Below are positions 47,015-57,650 of a stretch of 64,000 nt of DNA, one piece after another. Below the pieces are notes generated by a model that worked only from the letters and a program-made list of their open reading frames with translations, had not been told where the DNA came from and made no database searches. Location of the stretch: assembly GCA_030704615.1 (NCBI GenBank), contig CM060731.1:37820001-37884000 (forward strand), in the 5' to 3' direction. The translations under genes were made by a program, and so were the position numbers. This DNA comes from Takakia lepidozioides. Taxonomy: Eukaryota; Streptophyta; Takakiopsida; Takakiales; Takakiaceae. The stretch's first letter is position 1. The number at the start of each line of letters is the position of its first letter.

Positions 47015-49679
47015 TTCAGAAGAACAAATTGTACTCATAAGACGTTGTTTGCCGTAGCCTTGTGGCCATTGACCCCGCGCCCAGTTTGAGCGGGAACAGA
47101 AGGGACAGAACCTACCTCTGTCAGGGGCTGACGTTGAGAGTAAGACTTACCTCCATATATAGAATTAATCCGGGTTTTCCAGATATCCTCTAGAAATCCC
47201 TTCACACAAGCATCAATCTGCTGTGTGTGATTTGCCCAAAAACTAGGCCTCAGGAGGGCCTGGGCTTTTGGCTCAGCCTCGAGACTTTCAAAGTTGGTAA
47301 ACAGGGGTACAGGCACAATTCCCTTAATAGATTTGAAGAGAGCGTCTCTTTGGTGAGAGAACCCCGGACAGTGTATCAGAAAATGAATATTGTCTTCAGA
47401 TTGCCCACACAACGGGCAATTGCACTCTCCCTTTCCTCTCTGCTTCTGTTTGCTGTTCAAAGGTAGGCTTCCTGCCCTGAGTTTAAATTTCAGTCTAGTG
47501 CCGAGAGTGGGTAGACCCTTGAGGTCATCCAAGATGTCCTCCCCCATGTCACAGACTGGAAACAAGTTCAGGGAAGTTTTCTGCCTAACTTCATTTTCAT
47601 CATACAATCTCATGGCAACAGACCTGGCTGAGGACACTACAGCCTCTAAGTCAGATTTATCCAGCAGGGTCAAGACTTGCGGATCCAGGTCCAGGTCCTT
47701 GAGGATTTCTTCTACTCTCTTCTGCCAGGACTTAGCCTGTTTGATAGGGCGGTCCTGTTTCCAAGATATAGAGTCGATTAACTTAGGATATCTGGTGTTG
47801 GGCATATGTTGCAGCTGACCCCACCATCTGACCTTGAATTCATCTCGTCGGGAGCTTAAGGATGGAATGCCAAACTCACCCCGAACAGCCACATTGGCTG
47901 TTTTGGAGCATGCTGACATACACTCCTTAAGCACCCCCACTTGAATGGATTCTAGAGACTTAGCCTGGTTGGAGTTATCAACCCATATAGCAGATCCGTA
48001 CTCCAAGGCAGGTCTAATAACGCGACAAAGCATGGCTTTCTTAACCTCAGAGTTGACCCCTCTGCAGTGGAAAAATTTAGTGAGCCCCAGAGCTTTGCCC
48101 TTGCCAGTTTGAACAACTTTCCGGATATGTGCATCCCAATTACAATTGGAGGAGAACTCAACGCCCAGGTAAGTGTAGGAAGGGAGGACCGGGATCTCTT
48201 GGCTACCCCACTGCCACTTAAGATCACTTCCTCCCTCTCCTCTGTCGTTGAATGCTACCACTGCACATTTGCTGACATTAGCCTCTAGCCCCCAAAGATC
48301 AAAGTATCTCTTCGCGCAATCAATCAACTCCTGGAGATTGGTTGGAGTCTCCCCTATGCCTGCGAAGTCATCCGCAAACATAAGGGCTGGTATGGTGGTA
48401 TCACCCACCCTTAACCCAAATCCCTCACTTTCCACATCCTCGAGGAGTTGATTGATGAAAACATTGAAGAGCAGAGGGGAGAGAGTACATCCTTGAGCTA
48501 CACCTTGGTCTATGTCAAAGAAGTTGGACTTCTGTCCATTAACAGTGACACAGCTTTTGGTGTGAGCATACAAGTTGTGGACAACTCTCCACATCTTTCC
48601 CTTGATCCCACAAGACCAGAGGCGGAACCATAGGCCATCTCTCCACACTGTGTCGTAAGCCTTTTTGACATCCAGGAAAAAGACATAAGTGGGTTTCCCT
48701 TCTTTTTTCCTTCCCTGGATAATCTGGCTTAGAGTGAAGATATGATCCACACAGCCCCTGTTTCGCCGAAAGCCAGCTTGGCCTTCGTGGAAACAACCTC
48801 TAGACTCCAGATCAACCTCGAGACGAGTACTTATAACTCTGCAGAATGTCTTGCCAACAGCATTGAGGAGCGTGATGCCACGGTAGTTCCCCGGTTCGTC
48901 TCTGTCACCCTTCTTGTATAGATTGACAATGACCCCCTGTCGCCAGCGAAAGGGGATCATTGCAGTATTCCAGATAAGGTTAAAGAGGAGAACTAGGGCC
49001 TCTATCATGGGATCGCCACCGTGCTTGACAAGCTCGTTGACAATACCATCAGGTCCACCAGCTTTATATCCATTTAAATGTTCAATTGCTTCCACAATCT
49101 CAGAAGAACTAATGGGAGCATTATAAGCCATTGAACTATACTCCAGTTCATCAGGGCTGTTTTGAATCATAGGAACAGTTTTTCCAACTGTGTCCCTCCA
49201 TTCAGCAGAAGACCCCTCACTGTTAGACCTAGAAGTTCTGCCAAGGATACTGTAGTGAGTTTTGACAATGTCAACCGATGAAGTCACCACTGCACCTTTA
49301 GTAGTCTTCAGCGCTTGTACTTGCTGACCGTTTTTCGGCTTGTACAAACGTTGAAGGGCCAACCAGAATTTCTTGTCATTACCACCATGGTGGTTTGAGT
49401 TTATTTCACTGTATAACTTGTCCCAGTATAATTTCTTCTGAGACCTAACAAGCTGATTAATATCTTTACGGAGCTGGTAGTACCTCGCCCACAATTCTCT
49501 GTTGGTTTCCAAATTGCAGCACACTTTATAGAGGGCTCGTCTCTCAGCTATCTTGAGTTTAATCTCATTAGTCCACCAATTAACTGCTCTACCGCAGACA
49601 ATTAGTTTCCTCCAAATGATCTTGTCAGCCACGGAGGAAACGAAACTCTCCCAAGAGTCCACTGCTCTTCAGAAGAACA
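47015..49679 (-). mobile_element. Young 5'-truncated LINE with 12-bp target-site duplication
   Basis: TTCAGAAGAACA occurs at 47015-47026 and again, identically, at 49668-49679, bounding a 2641-bp body (47027-49667). The body is a single minus-strand open frame from end to end. No poly(A) tail is present; the 3' end is GAGTACAATT immediately after the stop codon. The endonuclease region expected upstream of RT is absent, so the copy is truncated at its 5' end. Confidence 0.88.
47035..49662 (-). CDS. LINE reverse transcriptase with C-terminal zinc-finger domain (5'-truncated)
   Basis: An uninterrupted 875-codon frame. The order is linker (YWDKLYSEIN; GYKAGGPDGIVNELVKH near residue 200), then RT fingers and palm: NYRGITLLN, GQAGFRRNRGCVDHI, VFFLDVKKAYDTVW, GVAQGCTLSPLLFN and the catalytic FADD near residue 430. 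A thumb region and a C-terminal zinc finger, CNCPLCGQSEDNIHFLIHC (near residue 750), follow. The listed start codon is a GTG, and the frame is really open to the truncation point at 49667, so it lacks a native start and the apurinic endonuclease. The lack of any stop suggests recent insertion. It serves only the element. Confidence 0.92.
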   Translation of the reverse strand: MDSWESFVSSVADKIIWRKLIVCGRAVNWWTNEIKLKIAERRALYKVCCNLETNRELWARYYQLRKDINQLVRSQKKLYWDKLYSEINSNHHGGNDKKFWLALQRLYKPKNGQQVQALKTTKGAVVTSSVDIVKTHYSILGRTSRSNSEGSSAEWRDTVGKTVPMIQNSPDELEYSSMAYNAPISSSEIVEAIEHLNGYKAGGPDGIVNELVKHGGDPMIEALVLLFNLIWNTAMIPFRWRQGVIVNLYKKGDRDEPGNYRGITLLNAVGKTFCRVISTRLEVDLESRGCFHEGQAGFRRNRGCVDHIFTLSQIIQGRKKEGKPTYVFFLDVKKAYDTVWRDGLWFRLWSCGIKGKMWRVVHNLYAHTKSCVTVNGQKSNFFDIDQGVAQGCTLSPLLFNVFINQLLEDVESEGFGLRVGDTTIPALMFADDFAGIGETPTNLQELIDCAKRYFDLWGLEANVSKCAVVAFNDRGEGGSDLKWQWGSQEIPVLPSYTYLGVEFSSNCNWDAHIRKVVQTGKGKALGLTKFFHCRGVNSEVKKAMLCRVIRPALEYGSAIWVDNSNQAKSLESIQVGVLKECMSACSKTANVAVRGEFGIPSLSSRRDEFKVRWWGQLQHMPNTRYPKLIDSISWKQDRPIKQAKSWQKRVEEILKDLDLDPQVLTLLDKSDLEAVVSSARSVAMRLYDENEVRQKTSLNLFPVCDMGEDILDDLKGLPTLGTRLKFKLRAGSLPLNSKQKQRGKGECNCPLCGQSEDNIHFLIHCPGFSHQRDALFKSIKGIVPVPLFTNFESLEAEPKAQALLRPSFWANHTQQIDACVKGFLEDIWKTRINSIYGGKSYSQRQPLTEVGSVPSVPAQTGRGVNGHKATANNVL

Positions 49680-50112
49680 GAGATAGAAGCAAAGTCACGT
49701 CCTGCATCCCAGTGATGGTAAACAGAGAGTTCCAAAGGCCAGATCATGGATGCCCTTGTACAAAACAAGAGGCAATGTTCCAATGATTCAATACTGCCTG
49801 AAGCGTAAGTTTTGCAGAGGAGTGCTTCAGGGAATGAGAGCCACTCGCCGGTCGGCAGGGTCCTGTTGGCGACTTGCCAAAGAAAAGATGAAGATCTGGC
49901 TGATCGAGATCTAATCCAGATTGAGGTCCAGCTATATTGCCAATCTTCAGCTTCAAAATTGTGGATGCTCCATTTAATATCCCACTTGTATTGAAAAATC
50001 GGACGTGACAGGAGTTCTCTATAAATCTTTTGTAGGTGACACGGCAAAGAAAGATTCTGCCTTGTTTAGAAAGAGCCATTCCCACCCTGGGTCTAATTGC
50101 AGATCCACACAA

Positions 50113-50732
50113 AATGACTAGAACAAAGTCAGTGAGGAATTTGATCTTCCAAGGGTGCTGTATGGTTGAAGTCTTTTGATCGGCTGGACCAACAACTGAC
50201 TCTTATGTAAGAAGAGTGTTGGAGTGGAATGGTAGTGGGGGCCGGTCTTTGCAGAGACAACATGAAAGTTAGTGGGCAGACTGAGAATGAGTGACCAGTG
50301 AGTGCGGTCTCTTGCATTTGGGTGACAAGAATCCTTAACTACCTAGTGCTATGCTGCAGTGGAGTAGGGCTATCTCTGTGTTTTGGTTTTTAAATCTGCC
50401 TCTTGCCCAGCTTCAGTGGGATCCAGGTGATTGGGTTTGGTGTACACAAGACTCTACCAAGCCCTTCTTTGCCTAAAGTGACTTCTGGAAGACGCCAGAT
50501 TAATGCAACGGGTAGAGCAAATTCTAGCATTTTGCTCACCTGGTGGATGCTATCCAAGATTAGATGGTGTAATTGACATGATTCTGCTAAATAATTGAAT
50601 ACTGGAAACATTATTATGGGAATGTGGAAAGGGAGGGATTCGAATGCCTTTCATTGGTGATTGAGAACCTGGAGAGAGTGAGATAGCGATTGATATGTCG
50701 GTTGGAGAAGATGAAGTAAAGAGAGAATGGAA
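50113..50732. other. Spacer, no recognisable content
   Basis: May include more of the old LINE on the minus strand, but I see no motif that proves it. Confidence 0.4.
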
Positions 50733-51092
50733 ACACTACCTTGAATCCCTCAGTCAGGATCATGGCCTCACTGCTACAATGGAACACTTTGGCTGCATGG
50801 TAGACCTCCTTGGTCGTGCAGGGCAAGGATGAAGCAGAGGACTTATGACAAAAATCAAATCATACGTGGTGTGGAGAGTCTTGCTTGGTGCATGCAGCAT
50901 TCATGGCAATGTGAATGTGCTGCAAAATCTATCCTCAAATTGGATCGACAAGACGCTGGTAACTTAATGTGTTGCTAACATGCAGCTGGCAGGTGCGATG
51001 ATCCTGCAAAGATGAGAAGGATGATGAAGGTCAGAGAATTGGAGGAAATCCATGCCGAGCTGAGAAGATTGTCACAGGAGGGCTCAAAGCTG
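50733..51092 (+). pseudogene. PPR relic, PLS-class E-motif region
   Basis: The plus-strand reading HYLESLSQDHGLTATMEHFG, CMVDLLGRAG, VVWRVLLGACSIHGNVNV, DRQDAGN, AAGRCDDPAKMRRMMK and IHAELRRLSQEG follows the last PPR, E1 and E2 order of RNA-editing PPR proteins. In intact relatives about 30 residues (the CSWIEV region) lie between the KMRRMMK-type motif and the IHAEL-type motif; here they are gone. At least two stops and frame changes are present. It has no upstream PPR array, so it is an isolated decayed fragment. Confidence 0.75.
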
Positions 51093-52559
51093 GCCGGTAG
51101 AGTGACCGTTTTACCCTGTCAAGTCAATTAAGTAATGACTCGATTGATCTGCCGATGCACATAGCATTTTAGGGCATGGATGACACAGATGGAAAGAATC
51201 TAACAGCTCAAACCATGTCATGTAGCCGGTGGGATTCGCCAGGTCACCTAATAGTTAGGGCATGCCCAATCTGACCATGGAAGCGGCCTCAACATTGGCA
51301 CGCAGGCAATTTCCATCCAATAAATATTTCCCCCTCGAGAAAACAATTTAGGAAAATAAAATGTACTTCATGATTTTGAAGGACTCCCAAACCCTCTGGA
51401 TGTCCCAATCAATGTATGAGCAATGTCCCAATCCTTGGGACATTGATATTTCGTCCAAATTGGATGAAATTGGTTGAGTAGGGGCTACAGTAGGTGTATT
51501 TTATCCTCCAAATTTTTTGCTGAAAAAGCAGTGAGAAACCTGATATTCTAATATTTCTCACAGTCAAGATTTTGAGAAGTCAATTGGAGATATCATGTGA
51601 AAGAAAAACAACCGGAACCGACCCTTCGATTTCCAAGGTGTTGTGTTGCTGTTGGATGGAGCATGCTGATTCTGGACTCTTCCATCATCCGGTTACGCAT
51701 TGGCTACTCTTGTTTTTTCACGGTCCATTTCAGGATAGTGGTCAATTCAGGCTGTTGCTCCATGGGGTTAGGTCCAATGTTGGTTTCTCTCCATTAACAC
51801 GCAGTTATGTATATATGTATGTATAACGGCTGGAGGTGACAAAATGAACTAACCGGTCCAGTTAGGAACCGGCGGAGGTAAGGCAATCAAATAAGCTTAT
51901 TAACAATGCAACAAACTGACAGACTCCTGCAATCTCGAAATTACCTGAACGTACTGAGGATCCATTTCAAAAGTCCAGAGCAGCGGAGTGAAAATATGTC
52001 GGAAAGTCTGGTGATGTTCAATGCCGCGTCCCGGTCTCTCAAAATCATGACCTCACCGTACAAGGAGATTGGTCCTCAAGTTCTCCTTGAATCCCGTCAC
52101 TACCAGTGTTGGGCAGGTATATATGTTGACATATATACCCAGTCGGGTAATAAACAGGGTACACCACTATTGAGACCCGCCACACAAAAATTTTGGTGGA
52201 CCCAACTTGAGTTAGAACCGGCGGGGGGCCATCTCACCACTTACCCGGCCAAACTGGAAGGGGGGGGGGAACAACTTCTCTTAGTACCTTGGAACCGGAC
52301 TCGAACATTGAAAATCAGTCGGGTAGCAACTTTGGTGAGCTGCATTCATGGACCATGATTATGCAGCCGCCTTCAAGATTTTTATCGTGTTACTCCCAAA
52401 GCCAAATGCAATGACAGAAGAACATTGTTGTGAGCTTAGAGTCTACGGCATCCACGAAATCATGGATGAGCAAGCTAAAGCCTAATCGTGTGTTGCAAGC
52501 AGATGAGATCCCTGCATCTTCCAATACTTTATCACATGATGACACCCAGGTTGATTAGG
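51093..52559. other. Non-coding region with a copy of the ACCAGTGTTGG repeat
   Basis: ACCAGTGTTGGGCAGGTATA begins at about 52104 and continues into a palindrome with ten-base arms GGTATATATG and CATATATACC separated by TTGA. Matching starts occur near 56940 and 63826. No coding sequence recognised. Confidence 0.4.
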
Positions 52560-53749
52560 CATGATCTTGCTACCGTGGATAATGTTTTGGAAGATCCGCA
52601 AATCGAACATGCACGACAGCGATTGCTTGTTTTGCAAGCTCAGGGCAAATTTTGGAAACCGCGCTATCTATTGGTCATTTTTTGCATTGAATGATGTAGG
52701 TGATGCATGTGGATCATGTCAAATCCTCAGATACTTTGATGTTTTATCTGTCGACCCCAACCTATAACTTCCAATCAATTTGTTGGCAAGCATAGTGTGC
52801 TTAGGAAAGGTCTAGTGAAGTACAATAAGTTGCATGGTATCATTACCATGCGCAAACAAGTGGATGTCGCTCATCCTCGGTTGCTTGCTATGAGGAAAGC
52901 GCATTTGGCTACGAAAGCATCTACGAAGCTCAAGGACACCCGCCAAAACAAGCAATAAATGATCTTTGTCTACAAGTTGTGCCATTACATCATATTTTGG
53001 GTCCACAAATCCTTAGAAGCAAATGGACTAGCAACAAGTGCAATTTTTGGAGGACCTTACATTCTATATTGCTGAAGGGTACAAACCCCTCTCATCTTTT
53101 GAAAATTTGTGGCTTAGGAGGTTGGTTTTGAGGCAGTGCCCTTGTGTCGTATTCCCTTCTTGGAGACAATTTGTGGATGAGGTTTTTGTCGTCGATGGTT
53201 GCTCAGACGATGGATCGGCATGTACTGCCTTCCCTTGGAAATTGTGTCTCTGCATCTGCCAGCTTCGATCTGTGGATGAGTAGGGGTGAAGTTGACATTT
53301 TTGCCTTGGTGATCAACTTCATTAGTGCGGACTGGGTTCCTATTCACGTTACTGTGGGTCTATTTGAAGTATCTAATACCTCAAGAGCAGCGATGGCAAT
53401 TCAGCTGAAAACCCTACTTGACAGTTTTGTTTTAACTAAACGCATTTTTGTCTTTATCAAGGACGAAGGAGATAATCTAAGCACAATGGCTGCCGCTCTC
53501 AAATCTGTCGTATCTTGTGATGGCATAGGGAGTGGAGAGGTATTGGATGATGTGGAAAGGCATGGATGCCACGACATTTTTTGGTGCTACTCATTTGAGA
53601 GGGAAGTTTCTAGGGTTGTGAACATCTCATCCAACCAGTTGAACAGTGAGGTCACTTACACCAATTACTATGCCAGGAAATGCTTTACAACGGTCACAAG
53701 GCAGCCCATTTGGACCATGATGGATTATTCCTGGATCGTAGAGCATTGA
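52560..53749 (+). pseudogene. hAT-superfamily transposase relic
   Basis: From about 53041 the reading QFLEDLTFYIAEGYKPLSS, ENLWLRRLVLRQC shifts frame at about 53150. It then runs to 53749 through MVAQTMDRHVLPSL, SASFDLWMSRGEVDIFALVI, WVPIHVTVGLFEVSN and FVFIKDEGDNLSTMAAAL. These match, in order, the catalytic-core region of plant hAT transposases (zf-BED group). 52560-52770 may be the eroded BED finger (CLFCKL). The C-terminal dimerisation region is not found. The frameshift and the missing end make it inactive. Confidence 0.72.
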
Positions 53750-54668
53750 AACAGTGCACCAATATCTTCAAGTTCCCATGGATGTGCGTTGTGTGATGGG
53801 TGAGGATTTAACAATGTGTGAATCATGGCATGAAGACTGTGTGGTGATGGTACCCTCTCAGGAAATTGCTCGAGTGGTTTGGAAGTTGGTGCAATGGCTG
53901 CCACCTTGCCCTTGCAAGCAAATCATCCTTGGGAATGGCATCATTATGGGACGAAAGAAAGCACTTCCAACACTAATCATGGAAGACACGAGTTTGTACT
54001 TGCAGCAGTTCTGGAGTAGCCTTGGCATTATGACTAATGAGAACTCGCAACTCTTTCAGAGTTCAGTGAAAGGATTCACATTTCTGATGCTCAATGGGAA
54101 GGAATATCGAGTTGGTAATTCAGTGGTTGTTGAGCCTGATGAGGCTTCTGAAGGCCACTCATGGACATGCAAGGCAAAGATCACCCGATTCTTCATTCAC
54201 GAATTCTATGGTGACAGGAGGGTTTTCTTCCAAGGTGAGTACTACAATACAGCAATGTCGTCGTCATCATCTGCTGTGGCTCTCAAGGACAACCGTATTA
54301 GTATGGTTGTCTTGCAACCATGTCCACAGAGGTGGCATGGTAATGACATCAAACCCACGCACCTCCTAATGCACAAAGTCATCCCACTCCCTATAGTAGG
54401 GCAAAATAGGGGGCATGTTGTTGCGTATGAGTTGGAGGATATTTCACCCCGGGAGCATCTGTTCCAACCAAGAATGCCCAGTCGCTGCCCTCCTTACCCC
54501 GAAACAAAGGATATAGTGATGGTCAGGAATAGTGGTTCCCAATCGTTCTCGGGGGCTGTGGTGAGGAGTGTGTCTGGACCGAGGTTCACAGTCGACTCTC
54601 TAGCTGAAGAAGTGTGTATGGGAGAGAAATTGCAGCAGCAGGGCCACTTGTGGGTGAGGTGGATTTAG
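53742..54668 (+). CDS. Open frame of unknown function beside the hAT relic
   Basis: The frame is open from 53742 to the TAG at 54666-54668, about 308 codons, in a region where other coding relics are broken. The first ATG is at 53779 (MDVRCVMGEDLTMCESW), leaving 296 codons. I do not recognise the protein. Visible are a Trp/Cys-rich stretch (WKLVQWLPPCPCKQ), a YRVGNSVVVEPDE strand pair followed by WTCKAKITRFFIHEFYGD (loosely BAH-like), and the motifs MHKVIPLPIV and GHVVAYELEDISP. There is no signal or membrane segment. A second frame continues after it (54614-54949). It could be the second gene of a transposon or part of a larger decayed one; a host gene is less likely. Confidence 0.45.
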   Translation, partial: SIETVHQYLQVPMDVRCVMGEDLTMCESWHEDCVVMVPSQEIARVVWKLVQWLPPCPCKQIILGNGIIMGRKKALPTLIMEDTSLYLQQFWSSLGIMTNENSQLFQSSVKGFTFLMLNGKEYRVGNSVVVEPDEASEGHSWTCKAKITRFFIHEFYGDRRVFFQGEYYNTAMSSSSSAVALKDNRISMVVLQPCPQRWHGNDIKPTHLLMHKVIPLPIVGQNRGHVVAYELEDISPREHLFQPRMPSRCPPYPETKDIVMVRNSGSQSFSGAVVRSVSGPRFTVDSLAEEVCMGEKLQQQGHLWVRWI

Positions 54669-54949
54669 GCATGCTGGAGGTTGTTGGCCGACGGACTAGC
54701 ATCCTCAAGCGGTACAGGGCCTTTGGAATCATCAGCACAAGATCTTGGCACTCTCTTGAAAGAGTGTTGCACGATGCCCAAGTTATAAACCCTTACAGTT
54801 TTGAGGGCACATGGTTTGCACGTATCATGTCTAAAGCATGTCAATATGCAAGCAATGATGCTGAAGTTTGTGTGGATATGAAGAAAGACTCAAGCATCAC
54901 TACAAAAATCAATCTCATGGACAAAGAAGAGTGGAAAACAAAGAATTGA
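54614..54949 (+). pseudogene. Frame-shifted continuation of the unknown open frame
   Basis: It overlaps the end of the previous frame by 55 bp and continues with protein-like composition (SILKRYRAFGIISTRSWHS, FARIMSKACQYASND) to a TGA at 54947. It probably represents the C-terminal part displaced by a frameshift. Family unknown. Confidence 0.35.
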
Positions 54950-56939
54950 GTGGAACTTGAGGCGTATGTGGATACAGGGTTACGGCCTCAGAAGCTGAAA
55001 ACTCCTGTCAAAACCAAATTGCATCAAAGGTGGTAATGTTTGAAGAAACCATAGAGTTTACAGAGGAGGCCATCATTACTTGCATCATTACTGACCTTTT
55101 GTCCGTCCAAGGATCGCCTCCTAACAGTCACCACCAATCATCCCTACAACACCAACCCATCAAAGTATTGAACAAAGTTTGATTTGTGCAAAAAAAATTA
55201 ACAAATTGAAACTCCTCAGGTTCAGTTCTATTTTTTCAGAAACACATTATAAGATGTTCGATAAATAACCAACGACATTGATTAGCTTTTAACACTCTAA
55301 ACCTCTTCATAAATTTGATTAAAGCATCATAATATAACCCCATGACATTCAACAACATCATTGATGTAGAAATATGAGGTCATAACATTTTACATCACAA
55401 CAAACCTCGTCCTAGGAATGTGTAGGAATGTGTGTGAAATAATTACATGATATCACTACAACGTTGCTCTCTCTTCTAGTAGCGATTGTAGTGATATAAC
55501 AAAGCAAATCCCCTGGTTGCCTCACTTATGCGGTTAACATTGAATTCACACTCCTTGAAATCTAAAATTAAAGACTCCATATCTTTACTCGAAGCTGTTT
55601 TTCAAATATCAAGTGTTAAGGTGAGAAAGGCATAATGTCTCAAATGTTGGTCTATCATTTCATAGCAAGAAATACACACCTTTCCATTTTCGACAATCCA
55701 GACAACTAACACTTGGTCAAGTCCTCTTAAGCTGCAAAAATTCTTCATATATCTTCTTGCTAGTCGTATGCAAACCCTTATTAATCAAAGGAGTATATAT
55801 TCCCTTGGCCGGTGTTCCATACTAAAGTACAAAACCAGGGGATTTGCAAACGCTGATTTATCAATTCGTGTCTTCGTGTTCCGATTATGAATTTGGTTGA
55901 CCTCAATTTTGTTGGCTTTAATAGAGGAGTTTGTTCAAAGTCTTTCAAGTATGTTTTACATTGTCTGTACATTTGTACGGAAAGGATTGTATGTGTGATT
56001 CCAGTATAATTTGGGCTATTACGAAGATCGTATATGATCCACCCATGTCTAATTTGAGTGAGGGAATTATCCGCTTGTGAAAGTATGAGAAACTTGGAAT
56101 CGAAGGGCATTTCTTTGATAATATAATGCTTCATTAACATGTACCATTTAACTTGATTTATTTATTATTTTCTTTTTGTTCAGGTCAAGATACCAATTCA
56201 GTGCGATGATGCGGGTTATTTAACATATCAACATCATCACATTATCAACAATTTTGATGAAAGAATCATATAATTTGACAAACATTTTTTATGCAAAAAG
56301 AATAAATTTCATCTCCAATGATGTCACCCATAGTGGGCACATATATTGAATGATACCTTGATTTACCTAACAACACTCCTTTGGCCAAGGCTACTTGAGT
56401 TGTCATTTGAGAGCCTGAACTTCCAGGAGCAGCATTGTTTTTACGTGCTTATACATGAGCTGCACCTTGTACATGCTAGTTAATTGTAACAACCACCCAA
56501 AAAGTGCCACTATAACAACATAAAATATGTTTCCAGCAATCATTGTTGATCATCTCTGCACTTAACTAAAATTGTGAAGCAACCATATGAAATACACACT
56601 AAAAGAAAAATAGCCCACATCTTTGCATGAATGATAACATAATACAACATAAATGTCTAATCAAAGTTGGATGTTTGAAAGATATTTATTCTTGAAACGT
56701 AATTTGCAATCAATCAATTAATCAAATCAATCAATCTTCTCGTATTTTTCAAAACAACCTCTTCTCTGTTTTTTGACTCTTCAGCTTCGTTCTCACCTTC
56801 GTTCATGCACACTTACACCATTTACTATTGGGGCTATATAAGTTTTCCAATTGAACAAGTTGTAAAAAAGATTGATTTTCCTTTCTGCCCCACTTGGCAC
56901 ACAGTACATGATCCACCTTCCGTGATTCTTTGGGTCCTT
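54950..56939. other. AT-rich region with one unassigned open stretch
   Basis: Mostly AT-rich non-coding DNA. A minus-strand open stretch at 55781-56140 (WIIYDLRNSPNYTGI, then PTKLRSTKFIIGTRRHELI) has real-protein-like composition but no family that I recognise. It may be eroded mobile-element coding sequence. Confidence 0.35.
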
Positions 56940-57650
56940 ACCAGTGTTGGACCGGTATATAGGTCCAACCCGGGTATCTTTACTGATATCATCCCGGGTA
57001 GGTAAGACCATAACCGGCTGGTAGGTAGGGTGGTCAATACCCAGGCAATACCATACTAGGGGCAATACATACACTCCATACTATGGTATATACCATACCT
57101 GTCTGGTATTGCGATGGATAAAATTGGTATTGATACCAGTATTGCTGCTATGTGAGCCTCCAACGGCACGGTTGGTGTATGTGTGGAGTTAGGGCAAGGA
57201 AATTCAAGGGCATTTATGGTATTTATGGCATCTGCTTTATATTCAATGTACAAGGTGTAAAAATACAGATATGGTATGGTGTATTTTTGCAATTTGTAAT
57301 GTGTATGAGCAATGTATTTCTATATGTGCATTGTGTTGTAATTGTGATCCATTGTGAAGGTCAATTCTTTTTCTCAGATTATTGAATATTTTCTTGCATA
57401 TATTAAATATTTCAGATACATACCCGGGCAATATTCATATTCTCCCCATATGAGATGGAAAAAAACAAATATTGATACCCTATTGATATACATCCACAAT
57501 TTTACATTATTGATACCCCTCCTATACCCTAACCGGCCCCCTCACCCCAATACCAGGACCATACCAGTATTGGGGAAATGTAGGCCCTTGTGATACTAGG
57601 ACCAGTCTGTATCATATTTTTGTGATACCAGTCCAATACTGGTCCTTACT
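56940..57650. repeat. Dispersed repeat rich in ATACCAGTATTG words
   Basis: Starts at ACCAGTGTTGGACCGGTATA and contains many copies of CCAGTATTG, GGTATTG and GATACC in both orientations, ending near 57650 with CCAATACTGGTCC. A diverged relative lies at 33080-33390. The inverted arrangement of the words suggests a fold-back or miniature inverted-repeat element. Confidence 0.45.

Larger units (their letters stand above)
46640..50112 (-). mobile_element. Older degenerate LINE (zf-RVT type) interrupted by a younger LINE
   Basis: On the minus strand 50112-49680 reads as the C-terminal zf-RVT region of a plant LINE (SSFLWQVANRTLPTGEW, then LEHCLLFCTRASMIWPL). After the inserted element is removed, the reading resumes at 47014 and reaches IMWNIWPARCNWTFS, the usual tail of such proteins, in a shifted frame. 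Stops and frameshifts show it is old. The limit near 46640 is approximate. Confidence 0.6.
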
